Source of the DNA: an uncultured Alistipes sp. | GTDB lineage: Bacteria; Bacteroidota; Bacteroidia; Bacteroidales; Rikenellaceae | Reading direction: 5' to 3' | Length of the DNA stretch: 30,956 bases | Assembly: GCA_900544265.1 (NCBI GenBank) | Contig: UQUQ01000024.1 | Span: forward strand, 1-30,956 | Shown: piece after piece, positions 18,370 through 26,045 of the stretch | How the letters are laid out: every line of letters begins with the position of its first letter | How positions within the stretch are numbered: position 1 is the first letter of the stretch | Translations under genes and position numbers: made by a program | Notes under the pieces: model-generated | Database searches by the model: none | What the model was told of the DNA's origin: nothing | The model's input: only the letters and a program-made list of their open reading frames with translations

Positions 18370-19383
18370 TCAGAAGTATTCGCGGCGGTAGCGGTAGTGG
18401 TCGCGCAGCGACTCGAACTCCTCGGGCGAGGCCTTCAGGTGCCGGCTCTCCGCCTCGATGTCGTAACGGGTGCCGATCGTGCGGCAGAGCTCCTCCCACG
18501 AGATCGGCCGCGGCGTCGAGGGGGGCACTTCGGGCGGATACCACCCCTCGAGCGGGAAGCCGAAGAAGCGGGCAAGCGTGGCGACGGACTGCGCCGTGGC
18601 GTTGGCCTTGCCCTGCTCGGAGTAGCCGGCGATGTGGGGCGTTGCGAGCAGTGCGCGGTCGAGCAGCGTGCGGTCGAGGTGCGGCTCGTGCTCCCAGACG
18701 TCCAGCACGCAGTCGTGGCCGCTTGCCTTCAGCGCCTCGCCGTCGACCACCTCGCCGCGCGAGGAGTTGATGACCACGGCGCCGGGCTTCATCTGCGCAA
18801 GGAGCGAGGCATCGGCCAGGTGGCGCGTCGTGGCGTCGAGCGGCGTGTGGAAGGTGATGAGGTCGGCCTCGCGGACCACCTCGCCCAGCGGCCGGAAGCC
18901 GGCGTGTTCGCGCTCCTCGCGCGGCGGGTCGCAGCATACGGTGCGGAACCCCCACGCCTCGGCATAACTCTTGACCAGCGAACCGACGTGTCCCACGCCG
19001 ACGATGCCGAGCGTCCGCTCGCGAGGCGCCCAGCCCTGCCGGCGGGAGAGGCTGACCAGCACGGCGCCGATCCACTGCAACACGCCCCGGGCGTTGCAGC
19101 CTGCGGCCGTTGCGACGCGGATGCCCCGGGCGGCGCACCAGGCCGTGTCGATGTGGTCGAATCCGATCGTCGCCGTGGCGATCAGCCGCACGGACGACGC
19201 CCCGAGCAGGGCCTCGTTGCAGCGCGTGCGCGTGCGGATGACCAGCGCGTCGGCCGTGCGGACATCCTCCGCACCGATGGCCGCTCCGGGCAGGTAGCGG
19301 ACCTCGGCCCACGGCTCCAGCACCTCCCGCAGGAAGGGTATGGCGCTGTCGGCGACGATTTTCGGGATGGAATTTTTTGTCAT
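18370..19383 (-). CDS. pdxB: Erythronate-4-phosphate dehydrogenase
   Basis: Second step of the DXP-dependent pyridoxal phosphate pathway: oxidises 4-phospho-D-erythronate. 337 residues. It is a D-2-hydroxyacid dehydrogenase with the NAD fold GIVGVGHVGSLV (about 126-137). Catalytic residues are in NSSRGEVVDG (Arg), VLDVWEHEP (Glu) and TPHIAGYSEQGK (His). The start MTKNSIPKIVADSAIPFL and the extra C-terminal domain ending near residue 337 distinguish PdxB from plain phosphoglycerate dehydrogenase. It stands alone on the minus strand, divergent from the ureohydrolase gene. The 240-base gap to pyrD holds the pyrD promoter and a modest CTGACG/CGTCAG hairpin near 18270-18295; nothing else was seen. 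Confidence 0.92.
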   Translation of the reverse strand: MTKNSIPKIVADSAIPFLREVLEPWAEVRYLPGAAIGAEDVRTADALVIRTRTRCNEALLGASSVRLIATATIGFDHIDTAWCAARGIRVATAAGCNARGVLQWIGAVLVSLSRRQGWAPRERTLGIVGVGHVGSLVKSYAEAWGFRTVCCDPPREEREHAGFRPLGEVVREADLITFHTPLDATTRHLADASLLAQMKPGAVVINSSRGEVVDGEALKASGHDCVLDVWEHEPHLDRTLLDRALLATPHIAGYSEQGKANATAQSVATLARFFGFPLEGWYPPEVPPSTPRPISWEELCRTIGTRYDIEAESRHLKASPEEFESLRDHYRYRREYF

Positions 19384-19406
19384 CGCTCCTTTTTCTTTGA
19401 CGTGGG

Positions 19407-19414
19407 CAAATATA
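19407..19414 (-). promoter_or_regulatory. Promoter -7 box for pdxB
   Basis: The minus strand reads TATATTTG, 24 bases before the pdxB ATG. The divergent -7 box starts 21 bases away; the A/T-rich stretch between serves both directions. Confidence 0.7.
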
Positions 19415-19434
19415 GAGAAAAAATAAAATTTTCG

Positions 19435-19442
19435 TACCTTTG
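19435..19442 (+). promoter_or_regulatory. Promoter -7 box for the ureohydrolase-nhaA unit
   Basis: TACCTTTG is an exact consensus, 19 bases before the ATG at 19461. It overlaps a possible TTG start at 19440, which argues against that longer reading. Confidence 0.7.
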
Positions 19443-19460
19443 CCCATCAACAATCGCTTT

Positions 19461-20516
19461 ATGGAACAGAAAACCTTCGATCCGGACGGCGTGGGGGTCG
19501 ACAACGGCACCTATTTCGGCATGCCGTTCGATCCCGAGACGGCGGCCCTGGTGCTTGTCTCGGCTCCGTGGGACGTGACGGTCTCCTACGGTGCCGGCAC
19601 GGTCTATGCGCCCGACGCGATCATCGAGGCCTCCACGCAGCTCGATTTCTACGATCCGCTGGCGCCCGACGCCTGGCGCTGCGGCATCGCCACGGCCGAC
19701 ATCGACTATTCGCTGCAGGAGCTCTCGCAGCGGCTGCGCTCCGACGCCGAGAAGGTGATCGAGCACCTCGAAGGGGGCGGGAGCCCCGACGACGACTACG
19801 TCGTGCGCAAGATCCGCCGCGTGAACGAGGGGTGCGCTGTGCTGAACGCCAACATCGAGGCGCAGGCCGGCCGGTGGCTCGATGCGGGGAAGATCGTGGG
19901 GCTGGTCGGCGGCGACCACTCGACCCCCTACGGGCTGATCCGCGCTCTCGGGGCCCGGCACGAAGGCTTCGGCATCCTGCACATAGACGCCCACTGCGAT
20001 CTGCGCGACGCCTACGAAGGGTTCCGCTTCTCGCACGCCTCGATCATGTACAACGTCCTGCGTGACGTGCCGCAGGTCGCGCGCATCGTGCAGGTCGCCG
20101 TGCGCGACTTCAGCCGCCGCGAAGCCGACCTGGCCGCCTCGTCGGGGCGTATCGTCACCTTCGACGACCTCTCGCTCTCCGAGGCGGAGTTCCGCGGCGA
20201 GCCGTGGGACGCGCAGTGCCGCCGCATCGTCGAGGCGCTGCCCGCGGAGGTCTACGTGAGCTTCGACATCGACGGACTCTCGTTCGAGAACTGCCCCCAT
20301 ACGGGTACGCCCGTGCCGGGCGGACTCTCCTTCAACCGGGCGGTGTGGCTGCTGGCGGCCGTCGTTCGCTCGGGCCGCCGCATCATCGGCTTCGACCTGG
20401 TGGAGGTGTCGCCGGCGCCCGAGGAGCGGATCGATGCCATCACCGGGGCCCGCATGCTCTGGAAACTCTGCGGACAGGCCCTGCTGTCGAACGATAAAAA
20501 CCACGAAACTGCATGA
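19461..20516 (+). CDS. Agmatinase/arginase family ureohydrolase
   Basis: 351 residues of the manganese ureohydrolase family, which releases urea from arginine, agmatine or related guanidino compounds. All six metal ligands are present: H153 in GGDHS, D176/H178/D180 in DAHCD, and D269/D271 in FDID. The last motif reads DIDGLSFENCPHTGTPVPGG rather than the canonical DxDxxDP, so the substrate pocket may differ and agmatine should not be assumed. An N-terminal extension of about 30 residues precedes the fold. The last codons overlap nhaA by four bases (ATGA), so the two are translationally coupled. A role in nitrogen or pH balance is inference. Confidence 0.9.
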   Translation: MEQKTFDPDGVGVDNGTYFGMPFDPETAALVLVSAPWDVTVSYGAGTVYAPDAIIEASTQLDFYDPLAPDAWRCGIATADIDYSLQELSQRLRSDAEKVIEHLEGGGSPDDDYVVRKIRRVNEGCAVLNANIEAQAGRWLDAGKIVGLVGGDHSTPYGLIRALGARHEGFGILHIDAHCDLRDAYEGFRFSHASIMYNVLRDVPQVARIVQVAVRDFSRREADLAASSGRIVTFDDLSLSEAEFRGEPWDAQCRRIVEALPAEVYVSFDIDGLSFENCPHTGTPVPGGLSFNRAVWLLAAVVRSGRRIIGFDLVEVSPAPEERIDAITGARMLWKLCGQALLSNDKNHETA

Positions 20517-21889
20517 GACTCTTCTCCCTCTACGGCTGGATCCGCAAGCGTCACCTGATCGGCATCCGCGGACGCGACTTCATCGAGGCTCCCTGGTCGG
20601 GCGGCGTGGTGCTGCTCGTCTGCGTCATCGTGGCCATGCTGCTGGCCAACCTCCCGGCGACGAAGCTCTACTACCACCACCTGCTCGAGACCGACCTCTC
20701 GCTGATGATCCACTCCCCGGACGGGGTCATCAACTGGATCTTCCCGCGCGGCATGACCGTCGAAAAGTTCATCAACGACGGCCTGATGGTCTTTTTTTTC
20801 TTCTCCGTGGGGCTCGAGATCAAGCGCGAGATCGTCTGCGGGCAGCTCTCCTCGATGCGGCAGGCGATCCTTCCCGTGCTGGCGGCGGCGGGCGGCATGC
20901 TCGTCCCGGCGATCATCTTCACGGCCTTCAACCACGGAACCGAAGCCGCCAACGGATGGGGCATTCCCACGGCCACCGACATCGCCTTCGCCATCGGCAT
21001 CCTCTCGATGCTGGGCAGCCGCGTGCCGCTGTCGCTCAAGATCTTCCTCACGGCGCTGGCCATCGCCGACGACCTCGGCGCCATCCTCGTCATCGCGCTC
21101 TTCTACGGCGGCAAGGTACAGATCACCTGCCTGCTGATTGCCCTGGCGATCATGCTGCTGGTCTACTTCATGAACAAGATGGGCGAGAAGCGCGTCATCT
21201 CCTACGTCGTCCCGGCCGTCGTGGTGTGGGGCCTCTTCTACTACTCGGGCGTGCACTCGACGATCTCGGGCGTGGCCATGGCGCTGCTCATCCCCATGTC
21301 GCCCCGCTACGGCAAGGAGTACTTCGCCCGCAAGATGCGTCTGCTCAAGGAGAAGCTCAACCGCGTCGAGGCGGCCGATTCCGACTTCCCGAACGACGAA
21401 CACCGTTTCTACCTGCGCGAAATGCGCATCCTGGCCTCCGATTCGGTGGGCATGAGCTACCGCATGGAGCATGCCCTTTCGCCCTACGTGACCTTCCTCG
21501 TGATGCCGATCTTCGCCCTGGCCAATGCCGGCGTCGAGATCGGATCGCTCGAATACCTCAATATTTTCCACTACTCGCCCGTGATCGGTTCGGTCGGCAT
21601 GGGCGTCTTCTTCGGACTGCTGATCGGCAAGCCGCTGGGCATCTTCCTCGCAAGCTGGCTCGCCGTGCGTTCGGGGGTGGCCGTGATGCCCGAGGGGGCG
21701 AACTGGCGGATGCTCTTCGCCGTGGCCTGCCTGGGCGGTATCGGTTTCACGATGTCGCTCTTCGTCGACTCGCTCGCCTATACGGACCCCACGCTCATCG
21801 ACCGCGGCAAGATCGCCATCCTGATGGGCTCGACGGCCGCCGCCGTGCTGGGCAGCCTGCTGATTCTGGCATTTGCAAAAAAGAAGTGA
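20513..21889 (+). CDS. nhaA: Na+/H+ antiporter NhaA
   Basis: An inner-membrane antiporter exchanging internal Na+ for external protons. 458 residues with about 12 hydrophobic segments. The conserved transport residues are present: TATDIAFAIG at 153-162 (the unwound TM4 region) and the adjacent aspartates D186/D187 in ALAIADDLGAI. A longer cytoplasmic loop at about 270-310, rich in charged residues (KMRLLKEKLNRVE), is larger than in E. coli NhaA. The ATG overlaps the stop of the ureohydrolase gene, and the next gene starts seven bases after the stop. Confidence 0.96.
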   Translation: MRLFSLYGWIRKRHLIGIRGRDFIEAPWSGGVVLLVCVIVAMLLANLPATKLYYHHLLETDLSLMIHSPDGVINWIFPRGMTVEKFINDGLMVFFFFSVGLEIKREIVCGQLSSMRQAILPVLAAAGGMLVPAIIFTAFNHGTEAANGWGIPTATDIAFAIGILSMLGSRVPLSLKIFLTALAIADDLGAILVIALFYGGKVQITCLLIALAIMLLVYFMNKMGEKRVISYVVPAVVVWGLFYYSGVHSTISGVAMALLIPMSPRYGKEYFARKMRLLKEKLNRVEAADSDFPNDEHRFYLREMRILASDSVGMSYRMEHALSPYVTFLVMPIFALANAGVEIGSLEYLNIFHYSPVIGSVGMGVFFGLLIGKPLGIFLASWLAVRSGVAVMPEGANWRMLFAVACLGGIGFTMSLFVDSLAYTDPTLIDRGKIAILMGSTAAAVLGSLLILAFAKKK

Positions 21890-21896
21890 CTTGCGC

Positions 21897-22610
21897 ATGA
21901 AAACGACTCTGATTGTCCTGTGTGCGGCCGCGGGCCTGCTGGCCGGCGGCTGCTCGAAAAAGACCTCCGGCGGGGTGAAGCTCCGTTCGGATGTCGACTC
22001 GGTGGCCTATGTCATCGGCATGAACGTGGGGCTGAACCTCCAGCGGATGGACTCGACGCTCAACGTGGCGGCCGTCTGCGAGGGGATACGCGACGTCTTC
22101 GCCGCAAAGACGAAGCTCTCGATGGAGGAGGCCGAGACCTTCTACCTGGCCTATGTCAACTACCTGCTGCCGGAGAAGGCCCGCGCCTACGAGGAGCAGT
22201 TCCTCGCCGACTTCGCCCGGTCGAACCGTTCGTATGCCCGCACGTCGTCGGGAGTGACCTACTCCGTCGAGGAGGTGGGTGACCAGAACAACATCCCCGC
22301 CTCCGAGCGCGACAGCGTGGTGATGCGCGTGGTGATCCGTTCGGTCGACGGACGGCAGCTCTACTCCTCCTACGAGCGCGGCGACTCGCTGCGCATGGCC
22401 CTTTCGGAGATGACGCGCGGCCTGAAGGAGAGCGTGAAGCTGATCGGGCAGGGCGGGCGCATCCGGGCCTGGATGCCCTCGTCGGCGGCCTTCGGAGCCG
22501 ACGGTAGCAAGGAGTTCGGCGTGGGCCCCAACGCGACGCTCGACTACGAGATCGAGCTTCTCGATGTCGACAAGTATGCGAATCGTTCGCGTCGCGGCAA
22601 TTTGCGCTGA
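21897..22610 (+). CDS. FKBP-like lipoprotein, active-site residues degenerate
   Basis: 237 residues. A lipoprotein signal peptide ends LLAGGC with Cys19, indicating anchoring in the envelope. A short helical domain (about 30-110) resembles the FkpA N-terminal dimerisation region. The C-terminal part (about 118-225) aligns with FKBP peptidyl-prolyl isomerases through ESVKLIGQGGRIRAWMPSSAAFG and VGPNATLDYEIELLDV. Key residues are replaced: the FDSS aspartate region reads LYSSY, the pocket Trp position (GW in active FKBPs) is ES, and the AYG tyrosine is Phe. It is probably a chaperone-like protein with weak or no isomerase activity. It follows nhaA by seven bases and precedes an intact FKBP gene. 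Confidence 0.85.
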   Translation: MKTTLIVLCAAAGLLAGGCSKKTSGGVKLRSDVDSVAYVIGMNVGLNLQRMDSTLNVAAVCEGIRDVFAAKTKLSMEEAETFYLAYVNYLLPEKARAYEEQFLADFARSNRSYARTSSGVTYSVEEVGDQNNIPASERDSVVMRVVIRSVDGRQLYSSYERGDSLRMALSEMTRGLKESVKLIGQGGRIRAWMPSSAAFGADGSKEFGVGPNATLDYEIELLDVDKYANRSRRGNLR

Positions 22611-22639
22611 TATTCGTGACACAAGTTGCGATAATTTGT

Positions 22640-22647
22640 TATCTTTG
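22640..22647 (+). promoter_or_regulatory. Promoter -7 box for the second FKBP gene
   Basis: TATCTTTG is an exact consensus, 43 bases before the ATG at 22690. The second FKBP gene can therefore be transcribed apart from the nhaA unit. Confidence 0.7.
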
Positions 22648-22689
22648 CGCGGAAAAACGAACAAGGCAAACACAAAATATTCCGAGACA

Positions 22690-23811
22690 ATGAAAAAGAT
22701 TCTTTTTGCAGCGGCACTTGCGGGTGCTGCGCTCATGACTGCCTGTGGCAGCAAGAGCAACGGCGTGCAGATGGGCAGCCTGTCGGAGTTCGACTCGCTG
22801 TCGTATGCGCTGGGCGCCAATGTCGCAACGGGCTTCTCGTATCAGCTCCGCGACGTGCCTTTCGACTGGAAGGCCGTCGAGACAGCGATGATCGAGAGCG
22901 CTACGGGCAAGAGTTCGTTCGAGAAGCACAGCGAATCGGTCGAGAAGCTGCGCGAGTTCTTCATGACCAAGCGCGGCGAGCGTGCACGCGCCATCGCCGA
23001 GAAGCGTGCCGCAGCCGACAGCGCGCGTCTGGCCGGCGGCGACACGACGAAGGTGGAGTATCCGGTGGCCGATCCCGAGATGTTCGAGTCGGAGGAGGAG
23101 CGCACCGAGATTTCGCAGGCTCTGGGCAACGACCTCGGCTACGGCATCAGCCAGAGCGAAATGCCGCTTCAGCTGGTGTGGATCGCACAGGCCATGCAGG
23201 ACGTGCGTGACGGCAACGCCAAGATGGACGAGATGGAGGTGAACCGCTACATGCAGCACTACATGATGGTGACGCGCCCGGCCGAGAACGCCGCCGCATC
23301 GAAGGCCTGGCTGGAGAAGAAGGCCAAGAAGTCCGGTGCGAAGACGACCGAGTCGGGTCTGGTCTACAAGATCGTGAAGGCCGGTGACGAGACGGTGAAG
23401 GCTTCCGATCCGCGCGACGTGGTGAAGGTGCAGTATACGGGCCGCACGCGCACGGGCCGCGTCTTCGACAGCTCGATCTTCGAGAACCTGCCCGAGGACC
23501 TGCAGGCGCAGCGCAAGCAGTACATGCCCGACTCGTATGACAAGAACGAGGGCGTGGAGTTCCCGCTCAACCGGGTAATCAAGGGCTGGACTGAGGGTAT
23601 GCAGCTTGTCGGCAAGGGCGGCAAGATCATGCTCTGGATTCCTTCCGATCTGGCATACGGCCCGCGCGGCAACCGCGGCATCGGCCCCAACGAGGCGCTG
23701 GAGTTCGAGGTGGAGGTGCTCGACGTGACGCCCTACGTGGAGCCCGCTCCGGCCGATTCGACGGCTGTGGCCCCCGCAGAGAAGCCTGCTGCGGAGCAGA
23801 CCGAGAAATAG
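22690..23811 (+). CDS. FKBP-type peptidyl-prolyl isomerase, FkpA-like lipoprotein
   Basis: 373 residues. A lipoprotein signal peptide ends LMTAC with Cys19, so it is envelope-anchored, probably at the outer membrane. Residues about 30-215 form an extended helical dimerisation/chaperone domain. The FKBP domain (about 220-347) is complete: VQYTG (247-251), FDSS (259-262), VIKGW with W300, and LAYG with Y323. A longer loop than usual (about 262-290) sits between FDSS and the FPLNRVIKGW segment. The tail is Pro/Ala/Glu-rich. The start at 22690 is chosen over an upstream frame from 22564 because the signal peptide begins there and the -7 box is at 22640. It catalyses prolyl isomerisation and chaperoning of exported proteins. 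Confidence 0.94.
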   Translation: MKKILFAAALAGAALMTACGSKSNGVQMGSLSEFDSLSYALGANVATGFSYQLRDVPFDWKAVETAMIESATGKSSFEKHSESVEKLREFFMTKRGERARAIAEKRAAADSARLAGGDTTKVEYPVADPEMFESEEERTEISQALGNDLGYGISQSEMPLQLVWIAQAMQDVRDGNAKMDEMEVNRYMQHYMMVTRPAENAAASKAWLEKKAKKSGAKTTESGLVYKIVKAGDETVKASDPRDVVKVQYTGRTRTGRVFDSSIFENLPEDLQAQRKQYMPDSYDKNEGVEFPLNRVIKGWTEGMQLVGKGGKIMLWIPSDLAYGPRGNRGIGPNEALEFEVEVLDVTPYVEPAPADSTAVAPAEKPAAEQTEK

Positions 23812-23839
23812 TTTGCGGCGGAATCCCGTCACAACTCCG

Positions 23840-23875
23840 GAGCCGGATCTCATTGCGAGGTCCGGCTCTTTTTTT
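23840..23875 (+). terminator. Terminator of the FkpA-like gene
   Basis: GAGCCGGA (23840-23847) pairs perfectly with TCCGGCTC (23861-23868) and is followed by seven T. The right arm and T-tract are then copied twice more downstream. Confidence 0.88.
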
Positions 23876-23930
23876 GCGACGCCTGGCTCTTTTTTTGCGA
23901 TGCCCGGCTCTTTCTTTTTTTGCGATGCCC
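23864..23930 (+). repeat. Terminator arm and T-tract repeated three times
   Basis: Three head-to-tail units of 21, 21 and 25 bp (23864-23884, 23885-23905, 23906-23930). Each has GGCTC, a T-tract and GCGA(C/T)GCC. Only the first is part of the perfect hairpin. Confidence 0.9.
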
Positions 23931-24126
23931 GGCCGGCACGGTGAGATTTCCGAAAGCCGGGCTTGCGGCCGGGATGCGCCGCCCGCGAAGCGTCTGACAG
24001 AATAAAGTCCGAACATGGGTCGGACGATGCGGGGGCGATGCCGGAAGGCTGCGACGAAGAGCACCGGTGTGTGCAGATGACGGAAGCGGATGGTCTCCGA
24101 GCGACGGATGGCTGCCGGGCGGATGG
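23931..24126. other. Intergenic region between convergent genes
   Basis: About 200 bases between the fkpA-like 3' repeats and the DUF3127 terminator. It is GC-rich. GTCCGA...TCGGAC near 24009-24026 can form a small stem. I see no credible gene, promoter or RNA here. Confidence 0.6.
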
Positions 24127-24165
24127 AAAAACGGACGCGCCGATCCTTTCAGGGATCGGCGCGTC
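24127..24165 (-). terminator. Terminator of the DUF3127 gene
   Basis: A perfect 13-bp stem, GACGCGCCGATCC (24134-24146) with GGATCGGCGCGTC (24153-24165). On the minus strand it is followed by CGTTTTT. It lies about 120 bases past the stop codon, beyond the 34-bp repeats. Confidence 0.78.
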
Positions 24166-24192
24166 TTGTCATTGTCGTGGCCGGGGGCTTTC

Positions 24193-24293
24193 AGCCTGCG
24201 ACCGCCCGCGGCCCGGTGTCATCTTCCGCCTGCGACCGTCTGCGACCCGGTGTCATCTTCAGCCCGCGACCGCCCGCGGCCCGGTGTCAGAAC
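24193..24293. repeat. 34-bp x3 tandem repeat across the DUF3127 stop codon
   Basis: Units at 24193-24226, 24227-24260 and 24261-24293. Each contains GCGACCG and CCCGGTGTCA. The third unit includes the minus-strand stop codon of the DUF3127 gene (plus 24287-24289), so the array appears to have grown from that gene's 3' end. Confidence 0.9.
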
Positions 24294-24649
24294 GGCAGGT
24301 CGTCCACCTCGGCCGGCGTCGAGGCGTAGGAGGGCTCTTCGCCCAGCGGCGGCATGTCGGGCATCGGGGCCGGGGCCTCGGCCTGCTTGGGCTGGATGCG
24401 CCAGGCCCGGATGTCGGTGTACCAGCGGCCGTTGTATTCGCGCGACTCGATGTTCACCGAGACGTTGTAGGTCGCCCCCTCCTTGAGCCGGGCCACGTCG
24501 TCGGGCCGGTTGAAGAAGGTGACGCAGATCTTGCGCGTATAGGGGCCGTCCTGCATCTCGAAAACGACATCCTGCCGCTGCCAGTCGCCGCGTGCCGACG
24601 TTCCCTTCGTCACGGGCATTATTTTGTAGACTGTTCCTTCAAATTCCAT
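24287..24649 (-). CDS. DUF3127 protein with SSB-like C-terminal tip
   Basis: 120 residues. It begins MEFEGTVYKIMPVTKGTSARGDW, followed by FEMQDGPYTRKICVTFFN and a beta-rich core to about residue 85, as in the DUF3127 family, which is predicted to adopt an OB-like fold. A Pro/Ala linker leads to the terminal sequence DDLPF, closely like the acidic DDDIPF tip by which bacterial SSB recruits replication and repair proteins. A single-stranded-DNA-related role is therefore an attractive inference, not shown. The longer open frame from 24703 is rejected because it covers the promoter. Confidence 0.88.
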   Translation of the reverse strand: MEFEGTVYKIMPVTKGTSARGDWQRQDVVFEMQDGPYTRKICVTFFNRPDDVARLKEGATYNVSVNIESREYNGRWYTDIRAWRIQPKQAEAPAPMPDMPPLGEEPSYASTPAEVDDLPF

Positions 24650-24674
24650 GGTTGCGATTGTTTGTTTGAGTGAA

Positions 24675-24682
24675 CAAAGATA
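24675..24682 (-). promoter_or_regulatory. Promoter -7 box for the DUF3127 gene
   Basis: The minus strand reads TATCTTTG, 26 bases before the ATG. No convincing -33 box at the usual spacing. Confidence 0.7.
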
Positions 24683-24725
24683 CGAAAAAATCGGGAAAAA
24701 CATGCTCCGTGCCTCCGAAAAGAGG

Positions 24726-26045
24726 TCATTGCATGTAGACGAGGATGTTGCCGCTGATCTGCTGGAGCGAAATCTCGCACAGCTTGGTGTTGTACTGCGC
24801 CGTGAGGATGCGCTCCTCGGCGTCGAGCAGGCTCTTCTGCGCCTCGCGCATGTCGATGCCCGGCAGGTCGCCCAGCAGGTAGCGCTCCATGGCGATCTCG
24901 TAGTTCTCCTTCGCGGCGATGAGATTCTCCTCCTCGAGCTGGATCACCTCGAGGTTGTTGCGGTAGGCCTGCCAGAAGTTCGACAGGTCGGCCTGCAGCG
25001 ACTGTTCGAGTTGCTGGCGCGTCAGCTCGCTGTTTTCGACCTCGATGCGGGCGTTGCGCTGCTCGCGGCGGCGGTTGCCGTCGAAGAGTGTGAAGCCCAT
25101 CCGGAGCCCGGCTGTCGGTCCGAGCGTCGCCCGCCGGGAGGTCGAGCCCAGCCCGTAGAGGTTGTGCGTGTAGCCGTATCCGAGCGAGAGGTTCAGGTAG
25201 GGGTAGTTGCGCGAGCGGATGCTCTTCAGGTCCAGTTCGGAGAGTGTGCGGTCGTGCTCGGCGAGCAGCAGCGAGGCGTTCGTGCGCAGGGTCCGCTCGA
25301 GCAGGGCGTTCCACGTGAGCGAGGCGTTGACGCGGATCACCGAGTCGTGGATCAGCAGCGGCGTGTTGAGGTCCTCGTTGGCCAGCAGCTCGTTGATGCG
25401 GATGCGCGAGGCGGTCACCAGCTCGTGCTGCGACATGTATTTCGAGCTGTCGGCGTTGAAGTCCACGCGGGCCTGCAGCAGGTCGAGGCGCGAGAAGTCG
25501 CCGATGCGGTAGCGGGCCTCGGTGATGCGCAGGCGCTCGCGCGAGAGCGACACGGCGTAGCGGAAGTTCTGCAGGCGCAGCGTCTGCTGCACGAAGTTGT
25601 AGTACTCGGCCGTGAGGTTGGCGATGAAGTCCTCGATGGTGATGCGCGTGCGCAGCGCGCCCATCGTCTGCATCTCCTTGAGCCGCTTGTAGTCGGTGCG
25701 GATGCGGAAGCCCTCGAAGAGGGTCATGTTCACGGCGATGCCCGCGTCGAACGTCCCGTCGTAGATGCCGCGGTCGGTCGTGGCGTCGCCCGTGTCGGGC
25801 TGCGTGCGGCGGTAGTTGTCCAGCGCCCCGGTGTAGCCCGTCGATAGCTCCACCGTCGGGAGCATCCCGGCGTTGGCCGCCGTGGCGTCGTTGTCGGTGA
25901 TGCGCTCCTCGTTGCGCACGATGCGGATGTCGTAGTTGCGTTCGAGCCCCTGTTCGAGGCATTTTTGCAGCGTCAGGACCTCTTGCGCCGCGGCGGGCAG
26001 GGCGGCGAGGACGGTGAGCAGCAGGGTAAGGATCGGTCGTATCAT
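24726..26045 (-). CDS. TolC-family outer membrane efflux protein
   Basis: The outer-membrane channel of the tripartite efflux pump. 439 residues. A signal peptide, MIRPILTLLLTVLAALPAAAQ, is followed by EVLTLQKCLEQGLERNYDI, the family's first helix. Two structural repeats follow, each with long helical hairpins and beta strands (GYTGALDN; LSLGYGYTHNLYGLG). The second repeat ends with the conserved SLLDAEERILTAQYNTKLCEISL. Its ATG overlaps the stop of the RND gene by four bases (ATGA). It is the last gene of the operon; I see no strong terminator in the 75 bases before the DUF3127 start. Confidence 0.95.
   Translation of the reverse strand: MIRPILTLLLTVLAALPAAAQEVLTLQKCLEQGLERNYDIRIVRNEERITDNDATAANAGMLPTVELSTGYTGALDNYRRTQPDTGDATTDRGIYDGTFDAGIAVNMTLFEGFRIRTDYKRLKEMQTMGALRTRITIEDFIANLTAEYYNFVQQTLRLQNFRYAVSLSRERLRITEARYRIGDFSRLDLLQARVDFNADSSKYMSQHELVTASRIRINELLANEDLNTPLLIHDSVIRVNASLTWNALLERTLRTNASLLLAEHDRTLSELDLKSIRSRNYPYLNLSLGYGYTHNLYGLGSTSRRATLGPTAGLRMGFTLFDGNRRREQRNARIEVENSELTRQQLEQSLQADLSNFWQAYRNNLEVIQLEEENLIAAKENYEIAMERYLLGDLPGIDMREAQKSLLDAEERILTAQYNTKLCEISLQQISGNILVYMQ

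Noticed and set aside
7357..24293. CRISPR array made of the short repeats
   Set aside because: Units are directly adjacent with no unique spacers, differ from locus to locus, and no cas genes are present.
24690..24725. Terminator for the efflux operon after the TolC gene
   Set aside because: CCTC-TTTTC-GGAGG is a four-pair stem and the T-run is about ten bases away; too weak to call.
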